Source of the DNA: Syntrophaceae bacterium | GTDB lineage: Bacteria > Desulfobacterota > Syntrophia > Syntrophales > PHBD01 | Assembly (NCBI GenBank): GCA_013177825.1 | Contig: JABLXX010000002.1 | Location: forward strand, 248,001 to 312,000 | Reading direction: 5' to 3' | DNA: 64,000 nucleotides | Shown: positions 55,640-63,815 of the stretch, piece after piece | Numbering within the stretch: the stretch's first letter is position 1 | How the letters are laid out: the number at the start of each line of letters is the position of its first letter | The notes under the pieces: generated by a model | What the model saw: only the letters and a program-made list of their open reading frames with translations | Databases searched by the model: none | Told to the model about the DNA's origin: nothing | Translations under genes and position numbers: made by a program

Positions 55640-55719
55640 GGGCAGCGAAACCTCCGTCGTTTTCCTGTTCCCGGCGGTCCGCACCGGGGCGGTCCGGATC
55701 ATGCCGATCCGGCTTTTTC

Positions 55720-56541
55720 TCATGGAGTCCCGTACCGCCGGATGTGGGTCCAGGAGCGGTATCGCGGATCGTTCGGATCCGCCGCCAGCGCCTCGGCCTC
55801 CTGGCGGTACTTTTTCATAATCCCTTTTTCCCGATAGAGTTTGCGGTCTTCCCCGATGGGGCAAACCTTCGTGCAGATCCCGCAGGGGTAACAGCGGCGG
55901 CGGGTCAGCTCCTCCGCCATTTCCAGGCAGGCGGGCATGTCGTAGTCGCCGACGATCCGGTCCTTCCGGAGGGTGATGGCCTTCTTGGGGCAGCAGTCGG
56001 CGCAGGCGCCGCAGCGGATGCAGAGGTCTTTTTCCAGGGGGGCGTCGGCGGGCAGGTCGGCCGACGTGAAGATCGAGACGAAGCGGACCCGGGGACCGAA
56101 CGTCGGGGTCAGGAGACAGTGGCTCGCCCCGACGGTTCCCAGTCCGGCGTAGTAAGCCGCCATGACGTGGCTGAAGGCCGCCACGGGCCTTTCATGGAAA
56201 GGCTTCAGGCTGCTGAAGCCGTCCCGGGGAAAAAAGAAGGATGCCGCCCCCAGGCGATTCAGGAGCATGGTGAGATCGTAGGCCAGAAGGTCCAGCTTCC
56301 GGTTGACCGTGCGGTACAGCTCCATGTGGACGATGGAGGGAGTCGTTTCCACCATGGGTAGAGGCATTCCCAGGCCGAGCACGATGACGCTCCGGGCGGG
56401 GGTCCAGAGGGCGGCCGGGCGGAAGTCCGGCGGGACGCGCCCGTCTTCATCCCAGCGTTCCGCCGGGGCGATTCCGACCATGTCGACGCCGACGTCCCGG
56501 CAGAATTGGATGACGATCTCTTTCAGGGCCTGGGGTTCCAA
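55720..56541 (-). CDS. 4Fe-4S protein related to epoxyqueuosine reductase QueG
   Basis: 273 residues from a TTG start. The C-terminal ferredoxin cores CIRCGACADCCP and CYPCGICTKVCPIG supply two [4Fe-4S] clusters. The N-terminal half resembles the DUF1730/QueG substrate domain (VGIAPAERWDE; VIVLGLGMPLP), but it is shorter than QueG (about 350-380). Function is uncertain; perhaps a corrinoid- or flavin-linked reductase component. It is divergent from the rhomboid gene and leads into the cupin and PfkB genes. Confidence 0.75.
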   Translation of the reverse strand: MEPQALKEIVIQFCRDVGVDMVGIAPAERWDEDGRVPPDFRPAALWTPARSVIVLGLGMPLPMVETTPSIVHMELYRTVNRKLDLLAYDLTMLLNRLGAASFFFPRDGFSSLKPFHERPVAAFSHVMAAYYAGLGTVGASHCLLTPTFGPRVRFVSIFTSADLPADAPLEKDLCIRCGACADCCPKKAITLRKDRIVGDYDMPACLEMAEELTRRRCYPCGICTKVCPIGEDRKLYREKGIMKKYRQEAEALAADPNDPRYRSWTHIRRYGTP

Positions 56542-56644
56542 GGGGAAGTCTCGATTTCCGTTGCAATTCAGGGAACTCTAATCTATTTTGCCTGCGGTGT
56601 AAACGTCGAAGTCCGACCGTTCCGGAAGAAACCAGGCCGATTCC

Positions 56645-57613
56645 ATGATCCCCATCCGCGATTCCGTCCGCTCCCGTCGCTTCCCGGCCGTCAACACGGC
56701 CCTGATCGTTCTCAACGTCGCCGTGTTCCTGCTGGAGGTTCTGCAGGGAGGAGCTCTGGAATCTTTCATGATGACCTGGAGCCTGATTCCGGCCCGGCTC
56801 ACCGATCCGTCCCTGGCGGCCTACTTTACCGGGGTCCACCAGGCACTGACGTTCGTCACCTACATGTTTCTCCACGGCGGCTTCTGGCACCTGCTGGGCA
56901 ACATGTGGTTTCTTTACATCTTCGGCGACAATGTGGAAGACCGGCTGGGCCATCCCCGGTACCTCCTGTTTTACCTTCTGTGCGGGGTCGCCTCCGGGGT
57001 GATCCATTTCCTGTCGGCACCGGGATCGCCCATGCCCACGGTGGGCGCCAGCGGGGCCATCGCCGGCGTCATGGGGGCCTATCTCGTCCTCTATCCCCGG
57101 GCACGGGTCCTGACGCTGATCCCGATCATCATCTTTCCCTGGTTCGTCGAGATTCCCGCCTTTGTCTTCCTGGGGATCTGGATCCTCATCCAGTTCCTGA
57201 GCGCCACCCTGACCGCCGGCCAGGTTTCCGGCGTGGCGTGGTGGGCTCATGTGGGCGGATTCGTCGCGGGCATCGTTTTTCTGAAGATGCTGCTCCTGCT
57301 CCCCGAGACGGGGGTGTCCCGGAAACTGGGCGAGACCACCGTCCGGGAGCGCAGCCCGCGCCTTCAGAAAACCGCTGCCGTGGCGGGGGAGGAGGAGGGA
57401 AATCTCCTGGGCATCCTGGAGATCACCCCCCGGGAGGCCCGGGAGGGGGCTAAAAAGGTCGTGACGGTCCGGAGCGGCCTCCGGGACCGGCTGATCCGGG
57501 TGGCGGTACCGCCGGGTGTCCGGGACGGGACGGTCCTGCGCCTGCGGGGAAGGGGGGCGCAGGGGGAAACGGACGGGCGCGGCGATCTGCTCCTGACGAT
57601 CCGCGTGTCCTGA
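56645..57613 (+). CDS. Rhomboid protease fused to a DnaJ C-terminal-like domain
   Basis: 322 residues. Residues 15-220 are a six-helix rhomboid: HGGFWHLLGNMWFL (membrane motif), the nucleophile Ser136 in GASGAIAGVMG, and His202 in AHVGGF, so it looks catalytically intact. After a linker, residues about 254-322 (LLGILEITPREAREG, VRSGLRDRLIRVAVPPGVRD, GTVLRLRGRGA) match the DnaJ/Hsp40 C-terminal substrate-binding region, with the IPPGVxDGTxLRLRGxG pattern read as VPPGVRDGTVLRLRGRG. There is no J-domain. It is presumably an intramembrane protease with a cytosolic or periplasmic substrate-binding tail. Confidence 0.82.
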   Translation: MIPIRDSVRSRRFPAVNTALIVLNVAVFLLEVLQGGALESFMMTWSLIPARLTDPSLAAYFTGVHQALTFVTYMFLHGGFWHLLGNMWFLYIFGDNVEDRLGHPRYLLFYLLCGVASGVIHFLSAPGSPMPTVGASGAIAGVMGAYLVLYPRARVLTLIPIIIFPWFVEIPAFVFLGIWILIQFLSATLTAGQVSGVAWWAHVGGFVAGIVFLKMLLLLPETGVSRKLGETTVRERSPRLQKTAAVAGEEEGNLLGILEITPREAREGAKKVVTVRSGLRDRLIRVAVPPGVRDGTVLRLRGRGAQGETDGRGDLLLTIRVS

Positions 57614-57653
57614 GCGCGGGCCGCCGATGGGACGGGCGTCAGAAGCTTGCCGC

Positions 57654-58487
57654 TTATTTCCAGGTGGCGATGTATTCTGTTCCGGGACCCGCCGGCGGGG
57701 ACGTCTCGACGATCCATCCCCCGTCCAGGCCGAGTTCCCGGGCCGCCGCCTCGAAGTGGCACATGGCGATGCCCAGGTCGACATTCTGGAGGCGGACGCC
57801 GCCGGGGAGATCCCCATACAGGGGCGTCCGTTTCAGAAACAGGTGGTGATCCGCTTCCCGGCGGAGGATGCGCCAGGGCTGCTTGTTCGACGCCGACGGA
57901 CCGAGCCGGACGCATTCGAGCGCCTCGGCCCAGGGGCCCGCCTCTTCGCGCTCCAGGGGACGGTCCCAGGACTCCAGGAAGAAAAGGTCCTTCCATGGCT
58001 TCCGTTTGTCCGACGAGGCGACGTAACGGAAGATCCGGTCCATCAAGGTGCGTTTTCCCGCCGGATAGCCCACCGGGGTCACGGCGGGAATGATTTCACC
58101 CTTCGCGAGGGCCATGGCGGAGGCGAACCCGCTCCGGCTGAAGGTGCCCCCGAGCCAGCAGGTTCCCAGGCCCCGCCCGGTTGCAAGGAGGATCATCGTC
58201 TCCATGGCGTGGCCGAAGTCCTCCATGGCGCGCCCCCCGGCCGATACCGCGCCGGCGAGGAAGGTCCGGGCGCCCCGGACGACGCCGTAGGTCCCCAGAC
58301 GGCGCATTTCCACGGGATTCCCGCCGTCGAGGTCGAGCAGGGCGAAGCGGACCCGGTTTCCGAAAGGCGTTCGGGGGACCTCCGCCAGAACGTGTTTGAG
58401 CGCATCGGCGTCCATCGGATCGAGTGGCCGCCCGTCGTAAGAACGGCAGGAGACACGCCTGCCGATGATCTCGATCATGGATGCCAT
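57654..58487 (-). CDS. Nitroreductase family protein
   Basis: 277-residue FMN-dependent nitroreductase-like protein. An N-terminal RRVSCRSYDGRPLD and the central GLGTCWLGGTFSRSGFA are typical of the family. The C-terminal LGPSASNKQPWR carries the second FMN/partner motif. It resembles the longer nitroreductases in which two half-domains form the FMN site in one chain. ATG at 58487 follows CCGGAGGTTGTG. It is convergent with the rhomboid gene, with about 40 bp between, and divergent from the exporter. Confidence 0.85.
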   Translation of the reverse strand: MASMIEIIGRRVSCRSYDGRPLDPMDADALKHVLAEVPRTPFGNRVRFALLDLDGGNPVEMRRLGTYGVVRGARTFLAGAVSAGGRAMEDFGHAMETMILLATGRGLGTCWLGGTFSRSGFASAMALAKGEIIPAVTPVGYPAGKRTLMDRIFRYVASSDKRKPWKDLFFLESWDRPLEREEAGPWAEALECVRLGPSASNKQPWRILRREADHHLFLKRTPLYGDLPGGVRLQNVDLGIAMCHFEAAARELGLDGGWIVETSPPAGPGTEYIATWK

Positions 58488-58562
58488 CACAACCTCCGGG
58501 ATTACAGGCGCCGCCGGGGTGCCGAACCGGCCGGATCCGGCCGGGGAAAGCGATGAACCAGC

Positions 58563-60014
58563 GTGTCGGAAAAAGCGGAAAGAAGAAAGTACTATCCCGT
58601 CATTATCTGCATCGCCTTTGCCGTTTTCATGGTGCGCCTGGACGGCTACATCGTCAACATCTCGCTGCCGACCATCGCCCGGTATTTCCAGGTGGGCACC
58701 ACAGAGGTGTCGTGGATCGTCCTGATCTACCTCCTGGTCATGACCGGCTGCATGCTGATCCTGGGGAAACTCGGCGACCGGTTCGGCCTGAAACGGATCT
58801 TTCTCTTGGGCTACCTCGTCTTTTCCGTCTCGTCGTTCTTCTGCGGCCTCGCCCCGACGATCCTTACCCTCGACCTGGCCAGGGCCGTCCAGGGGATCGG
58901 CGGCGCCATGATGATCGTCAGCGCCTTCGCGATCGTCTCCAGGCTCCTTCCGGAGCATCTCACCGGCTGGGCCTTCGGCGTGTGCTCCATCGCCAACTCG
59001 CTGGGTATCATGGCCGGTTCCCCGCTGGGGGGCTTCATCACGGGATTTTTCTCCTGGAAGTGGATCTTCCTCATCAACGTTCCAATCGGGCTTCTGGCCC
59101 TGTTCCTGTCCTGGAAAATCCTGCCGGCCATCGAGCCCGACCGCCATGCCGGGGCGAAGGCCCCGTTTGACGTCTCCGGTTCGGTGCTGAGCTTCCTCTT
59201 CTTCACCACGCTGGTCTATGGATTCAGCATGGGACAGGAGGAGGGATGGGGCTCGCCCCTCATCCTCGGCTCCTTCGCGGTCGCGGTCGCGTCCCTGGGG
59301 GCCTTCTGGGTGCGGGAAAAGCGGGCCGCCGATCCGGTCCTCCGTTTCAGCCTGCTGGCCAGGCGGGACTTCGGCTTCGCCGTGGTGACCACCTTTCTGG
59401 CGATGATGCTCCTGGCCGGGGGTAATTTCCTGATGCCCTTCTACCTGGAGCTGACGAAGGGGCTGGCCCCGGAGGCGGTAGGCGCCGTCATCATGATCTA
59501 CTCGATTGTGTACATGCCCATCGGGCCCTACTCGGGACGCCTCTCGGACCGTGTCGATCCGGCCCGGATCTGTGTCGCTGCGACGTTCCTCTGCCTGGCG
59601 ACCTGCCTTGTGTTCGCCTTCACCCTGTCCCGTCCCGGGCTGCTGCCGGCGGTCCTTTTCCTGGTACTCCTGGCGGTGTCCTACGGCCTCTTCTTCGCTT
59701 CGAACAACCACCTCGTCATGAGCCTCGCCCCGCGGGATTCCCAGGGCGTCGCCTCGGGTCTCTACACCACCCTCATGAATGTGGGCATGCTTCTGGGCAT
59801 CTGCCTGTTCGAGACAGTCTTCTCCGGGTCTCTGCCGGAAGGCGTCTCCATCCGCCATCTGACTCCCGAAGAGGCCCGCCTTGTCTCCGGCCCGCTCCTT
59901 TCCGCCTTCCGGAACGCATTCCTGGCCGGCGGCGCGGTGTGTGCCCTGGCGTTTCTCTCCTCCCTGGTGACCCTGCGTGCCAAGCGGAACCGTGTTCAGG
60001 CGGACGGGATGTGA
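58563..60014 (+). CDS. DHA2-type multidrug MFS transporter
   Basis: 483-residue, 14-helix exporter (EmrB/QacA family). It shows FAVFMVRLDGYIVNISLPTI (motif D1-like), LGDRFGLKRIFLLG (motif A) and an intermediate RAVQGIGGAMMI (motif B). Start is GTG. Its 3' end overlaps the convergent unknown gene by 19 bp. The substrate is unknown. Confidence 0.92.
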   Translation: MSEKAERRKYYPVIICIAFAVFMVRLDGYIVNISLPTIARYFQVGTTEVSWIVLIYLLVMTGCMLILGKLGDRFGLKRIFLLGYLVFSVSSFFCGLAPTILTLDLARAVQGIGGAMMIVSAFAIVSRLLPEHLTGWAFGVCSIANSLGIMAGSPLGGFITGFFSWKWIFLINVPIGLLALFLSWKILPAIEPDRHAGAKAPFDVSGSVLSFLFFTTLVYGFSMGQEEGWGSPLILGSFAVAVASLGAFWVREKRAADPVLRFSLLARRDFGFAVVTTFLAMMLLAGGNFLMPFYLELTKGLAPEAVGAVIMIYSIVYMPIGPYSGRLSDRVDPARICVAATFLCLATCLVFAFTLSRPGLLPAVLFLVLLAVSYGLFFASNNHLVMSLAPRDSQGVASGLYTTLMNVGMLLGICLFETVFSGSLPEGVSIRHLTPEEARLVSGPLLSAFRNAFLAGGAVCALAFLSSLVTLRAKRNRVQADGM

Positions 60015-60505
60015 ACCTGGCGGGTCAGGTTGTGTTCCTCGCCGAGGCGGCGGGCCAGGGCCATGAAGGCGTCCGGCAGCGGCAGGTCACGCTCGAGCAT
60101 CAGGATGCCCAGGTCCCTTGCCTGCACGAGGAGCCGCGGGTCGTCAAATCCTTCCCGGCTGTCGCAGAGGAACTGGATCCTGAGCGCATCCGTGAGCGGG
60201 ATTTTCATTTCCGGATATTCCACGGCGAGCCGTTTCATCTCCGCCCGGATCTTTGACCGGTTGTCCCGGGAGAAGGAGAGAAAGGGCTCCTCCCGGTTCG
60301 GTGTTCCGAAAATTTCATTGACGACGGCGCCGGCCAGTTTGCTCGCCTGGTCGTCGTCCAGCGAACAATCCCCTTCGACGAGCCCTTCCTTCAGGATCCG
60401 GTAGAGCACCATCTTGACGATGTGAATCCCTTCCCGGAGGACGGGGACGATTTTGCTTTCCGCGTTCATGATTCCATCCCGAAAAATTTCTTCGACCCTT
60501 ATCAT
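59996..60505 (-). CDS. Uncharacterised protein, convergent with the exporter
   Basis: 169 residues from ATG at 60505 (a later ATG at 60469 is also possible). It is alpha-helical by composition, has no signal peptide or transmembrane helix, and shows no motif I recognise. A D-D-D-Q-A-S-K-L-A-G-A-V-V-N-E-I-F-G segment and a C-terminal PLPDAFMALARRLGEEH are notable. It has a 19-bp overlap with the MFS gene. The frame continues upstream to 60592 through a remnant of the CTGTTGAAAAAG repeat, which is unlikely to be coding. Confidence 0.5.
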   Translation of the reverse strand: MIRVEEIFRDGIMNAESKIVPVLREGIHIVKMVLYRILKEGLVEGDCSLDDDQASKLAGAVVNEIFGTPNREEPFLSFSRDNRSKIRAEMKRLAVEYPEMKIPLTDALRIQFLCDSREGFDDPRLLVQARDLGILMLERDLPLPDAFMALARRLGEEHNLTRQVHIPSA

Positions 60506-60530
60506 GGGAAGGCGCCCCGCACAATCCCGG

Positions 60531-60600
60531 CAAGCTGTTGAAAAAGCCGTCTGCGGCGTTCTCCCCGTCCGGCCCTTGCATTCGAAAACCACCCTCCCTT
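60531..60600. repeat. Partial CTGTTGAAAAAG-type repeat
   Basis: AAGCTGTTGAAAAAGCCGTC followed by a GC-rich stretch resembles one end of the element at 29088. No matching right end was found. Confidence 0.4.
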
Positions 60601-60680
60601 GCGTCCGTGCCCCGAAGATGTCGCCCGGACATGCGGATCTGCAGAACCCGGGAGTATGTCGGAGCGGAAACGATTTGCCC

Positions 60681-60720
60681 TTGACACGAAGGGACGTTTT
60701 TTATATCTCGTATGCAAGAC
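60681..60720 (+). promoter_or_regulatory. Candidate marR promoter with operator copy 1
   Basis: TTGACA at 60681-60686, with a weak TATCTC hexamer 17 bp downstream. The operator TCGTATGCAAGAC (60708-60720) overlaps the end of this -10. The same 13-mer, with 11 identities, recurs at 61171-61183. Confidence 0.55.
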
Positions 60721-60740
60721 ATCGAAAGGGGGCGGGAGCT

Positions 60741-61151
60741 TTGCATTACGAAGACGTCATCCTGTTCATCCTGGCGAAGGCCAACCAGCGGGTCCACAGC
60801 CGGTTCAAGCCCATGTTCCAGCGTTACGGCCTCACGCCCATGCAGTCCCTCGTTCTCACCGCTCTCTTCCAGGACGAGGGGCTCCCGGCGGGGGAAATCG
60901 GCCGGCGGCTCGTCCTGGACAGTGCCACCCTCTCGGGCGTCCTGGCCAGGATGGAGGAGGGCGGGTGGCTCATCCGGAGCACGCCAGACGGGGACCGGCG
61001 GGTCACGAATCTCCACCTGACGGAGAAAGCCATCGGCATCCGCGACGCGATGCTGAACGATGTCGAGGCCATGAACAGGGAGGTCCTGTCCGTTTTCAAG
61101 CCGGAGGAAAGGCTGCTTCTCGAACGGATGCTGAAGGACCTGTGGTGCTGA
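60741..61151 (+). CDS. MarR family transcriptional regulator
   Basis: 136-residue winged-helix regulator, from a TTG start preceded by GGGGGCGGGAGC. The core is LTPMQSLVLTALFQDEGL, the recognition helix SATLSGVLARMEEGGWL and the wing PDGDRRVTNLHLTEKA. Operator-like 13-mers occur before this gene and before the acyl-CoA synthetase genes, so it probably represses both in response to a substrate acid. Confidence 0.9.
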   Translation: MHYEDVILFILAKANQRVHSRFKPMFQRYGLTPMQSLVLTALFQDEGLPAGEIGRRLVLDSATLSGVLARMEEGGWLIRSTPDGDRRVTNLHLTEKAIGIRDAMLNDVEAMNREVLSVFKPEERLLLERMLKDLWC

Positions 61152-61170
61152 AATGTTTTGCCATGAAAGA

Positions 61171-61183
61171 TCGTATACAAGAT
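61171..61183 (+). promoter_or_regulatory. Predicted MarR operator, copy 2
   Basis: TCGTATACAAGAT between the marR stop and the acyl-CoA synthetase alpha start. It matches the marR promoter copy at 11 of 13 positions and has an ATC...GAT dyad around GTATAC. Confidence 0.55.
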
Positions 61184-61223
61184 AAATAGCAGAACGGAAA
61201 ACAGGACGCAGAAAGGAGGCGGC

Positions 61224-62747
61224 ATGAGAACGGAAAACGGCGGTTCTTCCGGCACTGCGGATCGCGATGCGGTCCGTGCGGGGGGAACGGACTATGAGCG
61301 GATCTTCCATCCGCGCCGGGTAGCCGTGGTCGGGGTATCCCCGGGCGGCGGCATCGGTTTCGGGACACGATACCTGACATCCCTCCTGGCCATGGGCTTC
61401 GAGGGGGAGGTCTTCCCCGTCAATCCGAAAGGCGGGGAGATCGCCGGGCTGAGCATTCATAAAAACGTGGAGGACATTCCGGGCGAACTGGACCTGATTG
61501 TCATCGCCGTGGCCGCGGAGGCGGTCATCCCGATCCTCGAGGCCGGCCGGCAAAAAGGTGCCGCCGGGGCCGTCATCATCACCTCCGGGTTCAAGGAGCT
61601 CGGGACCCCCGAGGGGATGGGCCGTGAGGACGAGGTCCGACGGATCGCCGCATCGGGAATCCGGGTGATCGGGCCCAACTGCTTCGGCATCTACTGCCCG
61701 AAGAGCGGCCTCACCTTCTTCCCGAATCCCGACCTGTCGCGGGAAAGCGGCCCCGTCGCCTTCCTGTCGCAGAGCGGCGGCCTGGCGAGCGACTTCATGA
61801 TGACGGGGATGTGGATGGGGCTGCGCTTCAGCAAGGTCGTCAGCTTCGGGAACGGGGCCGACCTGCGGGAGGCGGAGCTCCTGCGCTACCTGGCGGACGA
61901 TCCGGAGACCGGGGTCATCGCCATGTATGTGGAAGGGGTCCGCGACGGAAGCGAATTTCTGGACGCCCTGAAGGCCGCCTCGGGCAAGAAGCCCGTCGTG
62001 ATCCTCAAGGGCGGCCTGTCGTCGGCGGGCGGCCGGGCCGTCGTGAGCCACACGGCATCCCTGGGCGGCAGCCGGGTGATCTGGGAGTCCGTTCTCCGGC
62101 AGGCCGGAGCGGTCCAGGTGCGGGATCTGCAGGAGATGGCCCAGGCCTGCCTGGCCTTTTCGCTGCTCCCCGGAAAAGTGTACCGCGGCCTTTCCTTCAC
62201 CGGCGGGGGAGGGGCCCTGGGCATCGCCGCCTGCGACGCCGCGGAGACATTCGGTCTCGAAGCCCCGCCCCTGGGCGCCGATGCGAGGGGCCAGGTCGAG
62301 GCCCTGCTGCCCAAGTCGGGTGCGAGCGGCGTCAACCCCGTTGACGTTGCGAATCCCTATGCGCCACCGGTGCTCTTGGAGAAGATTTTCCGTGCCGTGG
62401 CCGGCGACAGCCGGATCGATCTGCAGATCCTGATCGTCCTCACCCACCATTTCAAGGGGCTGGCGCAGGACCAGGGCAAGACGGTCGAAGAGGTGTTTCC
62501 ATACCGGGAGCTGGCAGACCGGATGAAGGCCGTGGCCGTGGAAACGGACAAGCCCGTCGTCTTCGTCCTTCCGAACGCCAAGAGAGGATTCCCCGACATG
62601 GACGTCGTGGAGATTCATGCGAAGGTCCGCGAGGCGTTCCTGGAACGGGGACTGCCCGTTTTTGACGAGATCGGGGATGCCATGCGGGCCATCGGGCACG
62701 TCAACCGTTACTACGGGTGCTGCTGCGGGAAGGGGGTAGAGTCATGA
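61224..62747 (+). CDS. ADP-forming acyl/acetyl-CoA synthetase alpha subunit (CoA-binding)
   Basis: 507-residue subunit of the NDP-forming acyl-CoA synthetase (ACD), which makes ATP from acyl-CoA and phosphate. It holds the CoA-binding Rossmann domain (GVSPGGGIGFGTRYL), the ligase domain (VAFLSQSGG), and the phosphohistidine region SHTASLGGS. The larger domain set 1-2-5 is typical of the archaeal alpha type. It overlaps the beta gene by 4 bp. AGAAAGGAGGCGGC precedes the ATG. Confidence 0.93.
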   Translation: MRTENGGSSGTADRDAVRAGGTDYERIFHPRRVAVVGVSPGGGIGFGTRYLTSLLAMGFEGEVFPVNPKGGEIAGLSIHKNVEDIPGELDLIVIAVAAEAVIPILEAGRQKGAAGAVIITSGFKELGTPEGMGREDEVRRIAASGIRVIGPNCFGIYCPKSGLTFFPNPDLSRESGPVAFLSQSGGLASDFMMTGMWMGLRFSKVVSFGNGADLREAELLRYLADDPETGVIAMYVEGVRDGSEFLDALKAASGKKPVVILKGGLSSAGGRAVVSHTASLGGSRVIWESVLRQAGAVQVRDLQEMAQACLAFSLLPGKVYRGLSFTGGGGALGIAACDAAETFGLEAPPLGADARGQVEALLPKSGASGVNPVDVANPYAPPVLLEKIFRAVAGDSRIDLQILIVLTHHFKGLAQDQGKTVEEVFPYRELADRMKAVAVETDKPVVFVLPNAKRGFPDMDVVEIHAKVREAFLERGLPVFDEIGDAMRAIGHVNRYYGCCCGKGVES

Positions 62748-63430
62748 ACAGGGAGCCGGCCATGAAGATCATCGAGGGTGTCCTCGGGGAAGGGCGCAAG
62801 GTCCTGTCGGAGTACGAGTCGAAGCGGGTCCTCGAGGCCTGCGGGATCCCCGTGACGCGGGAAGTCCTTGTCGGCGAGGAAAAGGAAGTCCCCAGGGCGG
62901 CGGCGGAGATCGGGTATCCGCTCGTCATGAAGGGATGCTCCGCCGAGGTCGCCCACAAAACGGAAAAGGGGCTGATCCGCGTGGATGTCCGGACGAACGC
63001 CGAGGCCCTGGCGGCCTTCCGGGAGATCAAGCAAGGTCTGGAGGGCCACAAGGGCGGCGTCCTGATCCAGGAGATGGTCAAGGGGCGCCGCGAACTCGTC
63101 ATGGGACTGACCCGGGACGGCCAGTTCGGACCCTGCGTCATGTTCGGCCTCGGCGGGATCTTCACGGAGATCCTGAAGGACATCGTCTTCCGGAGAGCCC
63201 CCCTCTCCGTGGAGGACGCCATGGCGATGATGCGGGAGATCCGGGCCCACGCGATTCTCGACGCGGTCCGGGGCATGGCGGCGGCGGACCGCGACCGCCT
63301 TGCCGATATGCTGATCCGGTTGGGACGGATCGGGCTTGATTTCGGTTCCGTTCAGGAGATCGACCTGAACCCGGTGATTCTCTCCGGGAAAGACCCCGTC
63401 GTCGTGGACGCCCTGATCGTCCTGACATAA
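62744..63430 (+). CDS. ADP-forming acyl/acetyl-CoA synthetase beta subunit (ATP-grasp)
   Basis: 228-residue ATP-grasp subunit that pairs with the alpha subunit. It shows LEACGIPVTREVLV, GYPLVMKGCSAEVAHKTEKG, VLIQEMVKGRRELVMG and VMFGLGGIFTEILKD. The catalytic pair supports substrate-level phosphorylation from acetyl-, benzoyl- or other acyl-CoA; substrate unknown. Coupled to alpha by an ATGA overlap. Confidence 0.95.
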   Translation: MNREPAMKIIEGVLGEGRKVLSEYESKRVLEACGIPVTREVLVGEEKEVPRAAAEIGYPLVMKGCSAEVAHKTEKGLIRVDVRTNAEALAAFREIKQGLEGHKGGVLIQEMVKGRRELVMGLTRDGQFGPCVMFGLGGIFTEILKDIVFRRAPLSVEDAMAMMREIRAHAILDAVRGMAAADRDRLADMLIRLGRIGLDFGSVQEIDLNPVILSGKDPVVVDALIVLT

Positions 63431-63440
63431 GCATTGTGCC

Positions 63441-63485
63441 GCGGCGGGACATGGAGACCGCTCCTACGGCCCCGTGTCCCGCCGC
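63441..63485 (+). terminator. Long hairpin after the acyl-CoA synthetase operon
   Basis: GCGGCGGGACATGG pairs with CCGTGTCCCGCCGC (14 bp, with one G-T wobble) around a 17-nt loop, starting 11 bp after the beta stop. The following sequence is pyrimidine-rich but has no U-run. Likely terminator or 3' stabiliser. Confidence 0.5.
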
Positions 63486-63601
63486 CTTCCCTTCCGTCCA
63501 CGATCTTGGTCGCTCCTTCGGCTCCGACCGCAATCCACCCCCTGGCTCCTCATCATCGCAAAAGGCGTAATAGCCGGGACCGCTTCATAAGTAGTGGCTC
63601 T

Positions 63602-63632
63602 CAACATATGGAGGCTAATGCGCAACATATGG
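63602..63632 (+). repeat. 21-bp-spaced direct repeats upstream of sigma-54 promoter
   Basis: CAACATATGG at 63602-63611 and again at 63623-63632, exactly two helical turns apart, about 80-110 bp before the sigma-54 promoter. This is the location expected for an enhancer-binding-protein site. Confidence 0.45.
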
Positions 63633-63708
63633 TGCGTTTGCTTTCCCTTCGAGGAGCAGCCATAAAGATTCGTCAATTAATACAAATTGATAGAAGCTGA
63701 CCGCCGGT

Positions 63709-63724
63709 TGGCACCCCTCTTGCA
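63709..63724 (+). promoter_or_regulatory. Consensus sigma-54 (RpoN) promoter
   Basis: TGGCAC-CCCTC-TTGCA, the exact -24/-12 consensus with the right 5-bp spacing. Transcription would start about 12 bp downstream, near 63735, some 80 bp before the TetR gene's ATG. No activator gene is in the window. Confidence 0.75.
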
Positions 63725-63815
63725 AAAAATACTGCGTTTATTGCGGAATACCGCACAACCTTCACTTGCAGCCATTTGCATACGAACGGCCCGCCTCGGG
63801 TTTCAGAACGCTGTG

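Noticed and set aside
60315-62699. A 794-codon minus-strand frame opposite the acyl-CoA synthetase alpha gene
   Set aside because: It spans several real genes and an intergenic region and shows no family resemblance.
63441-63815. A CRISPR array or tRNA in the gap before the TetR gene
   Set aside because: Only one hairpin, two 10-bp direct repeats and a promoter are present; there is no repeat-spacer periodicity and no T-loop motif.
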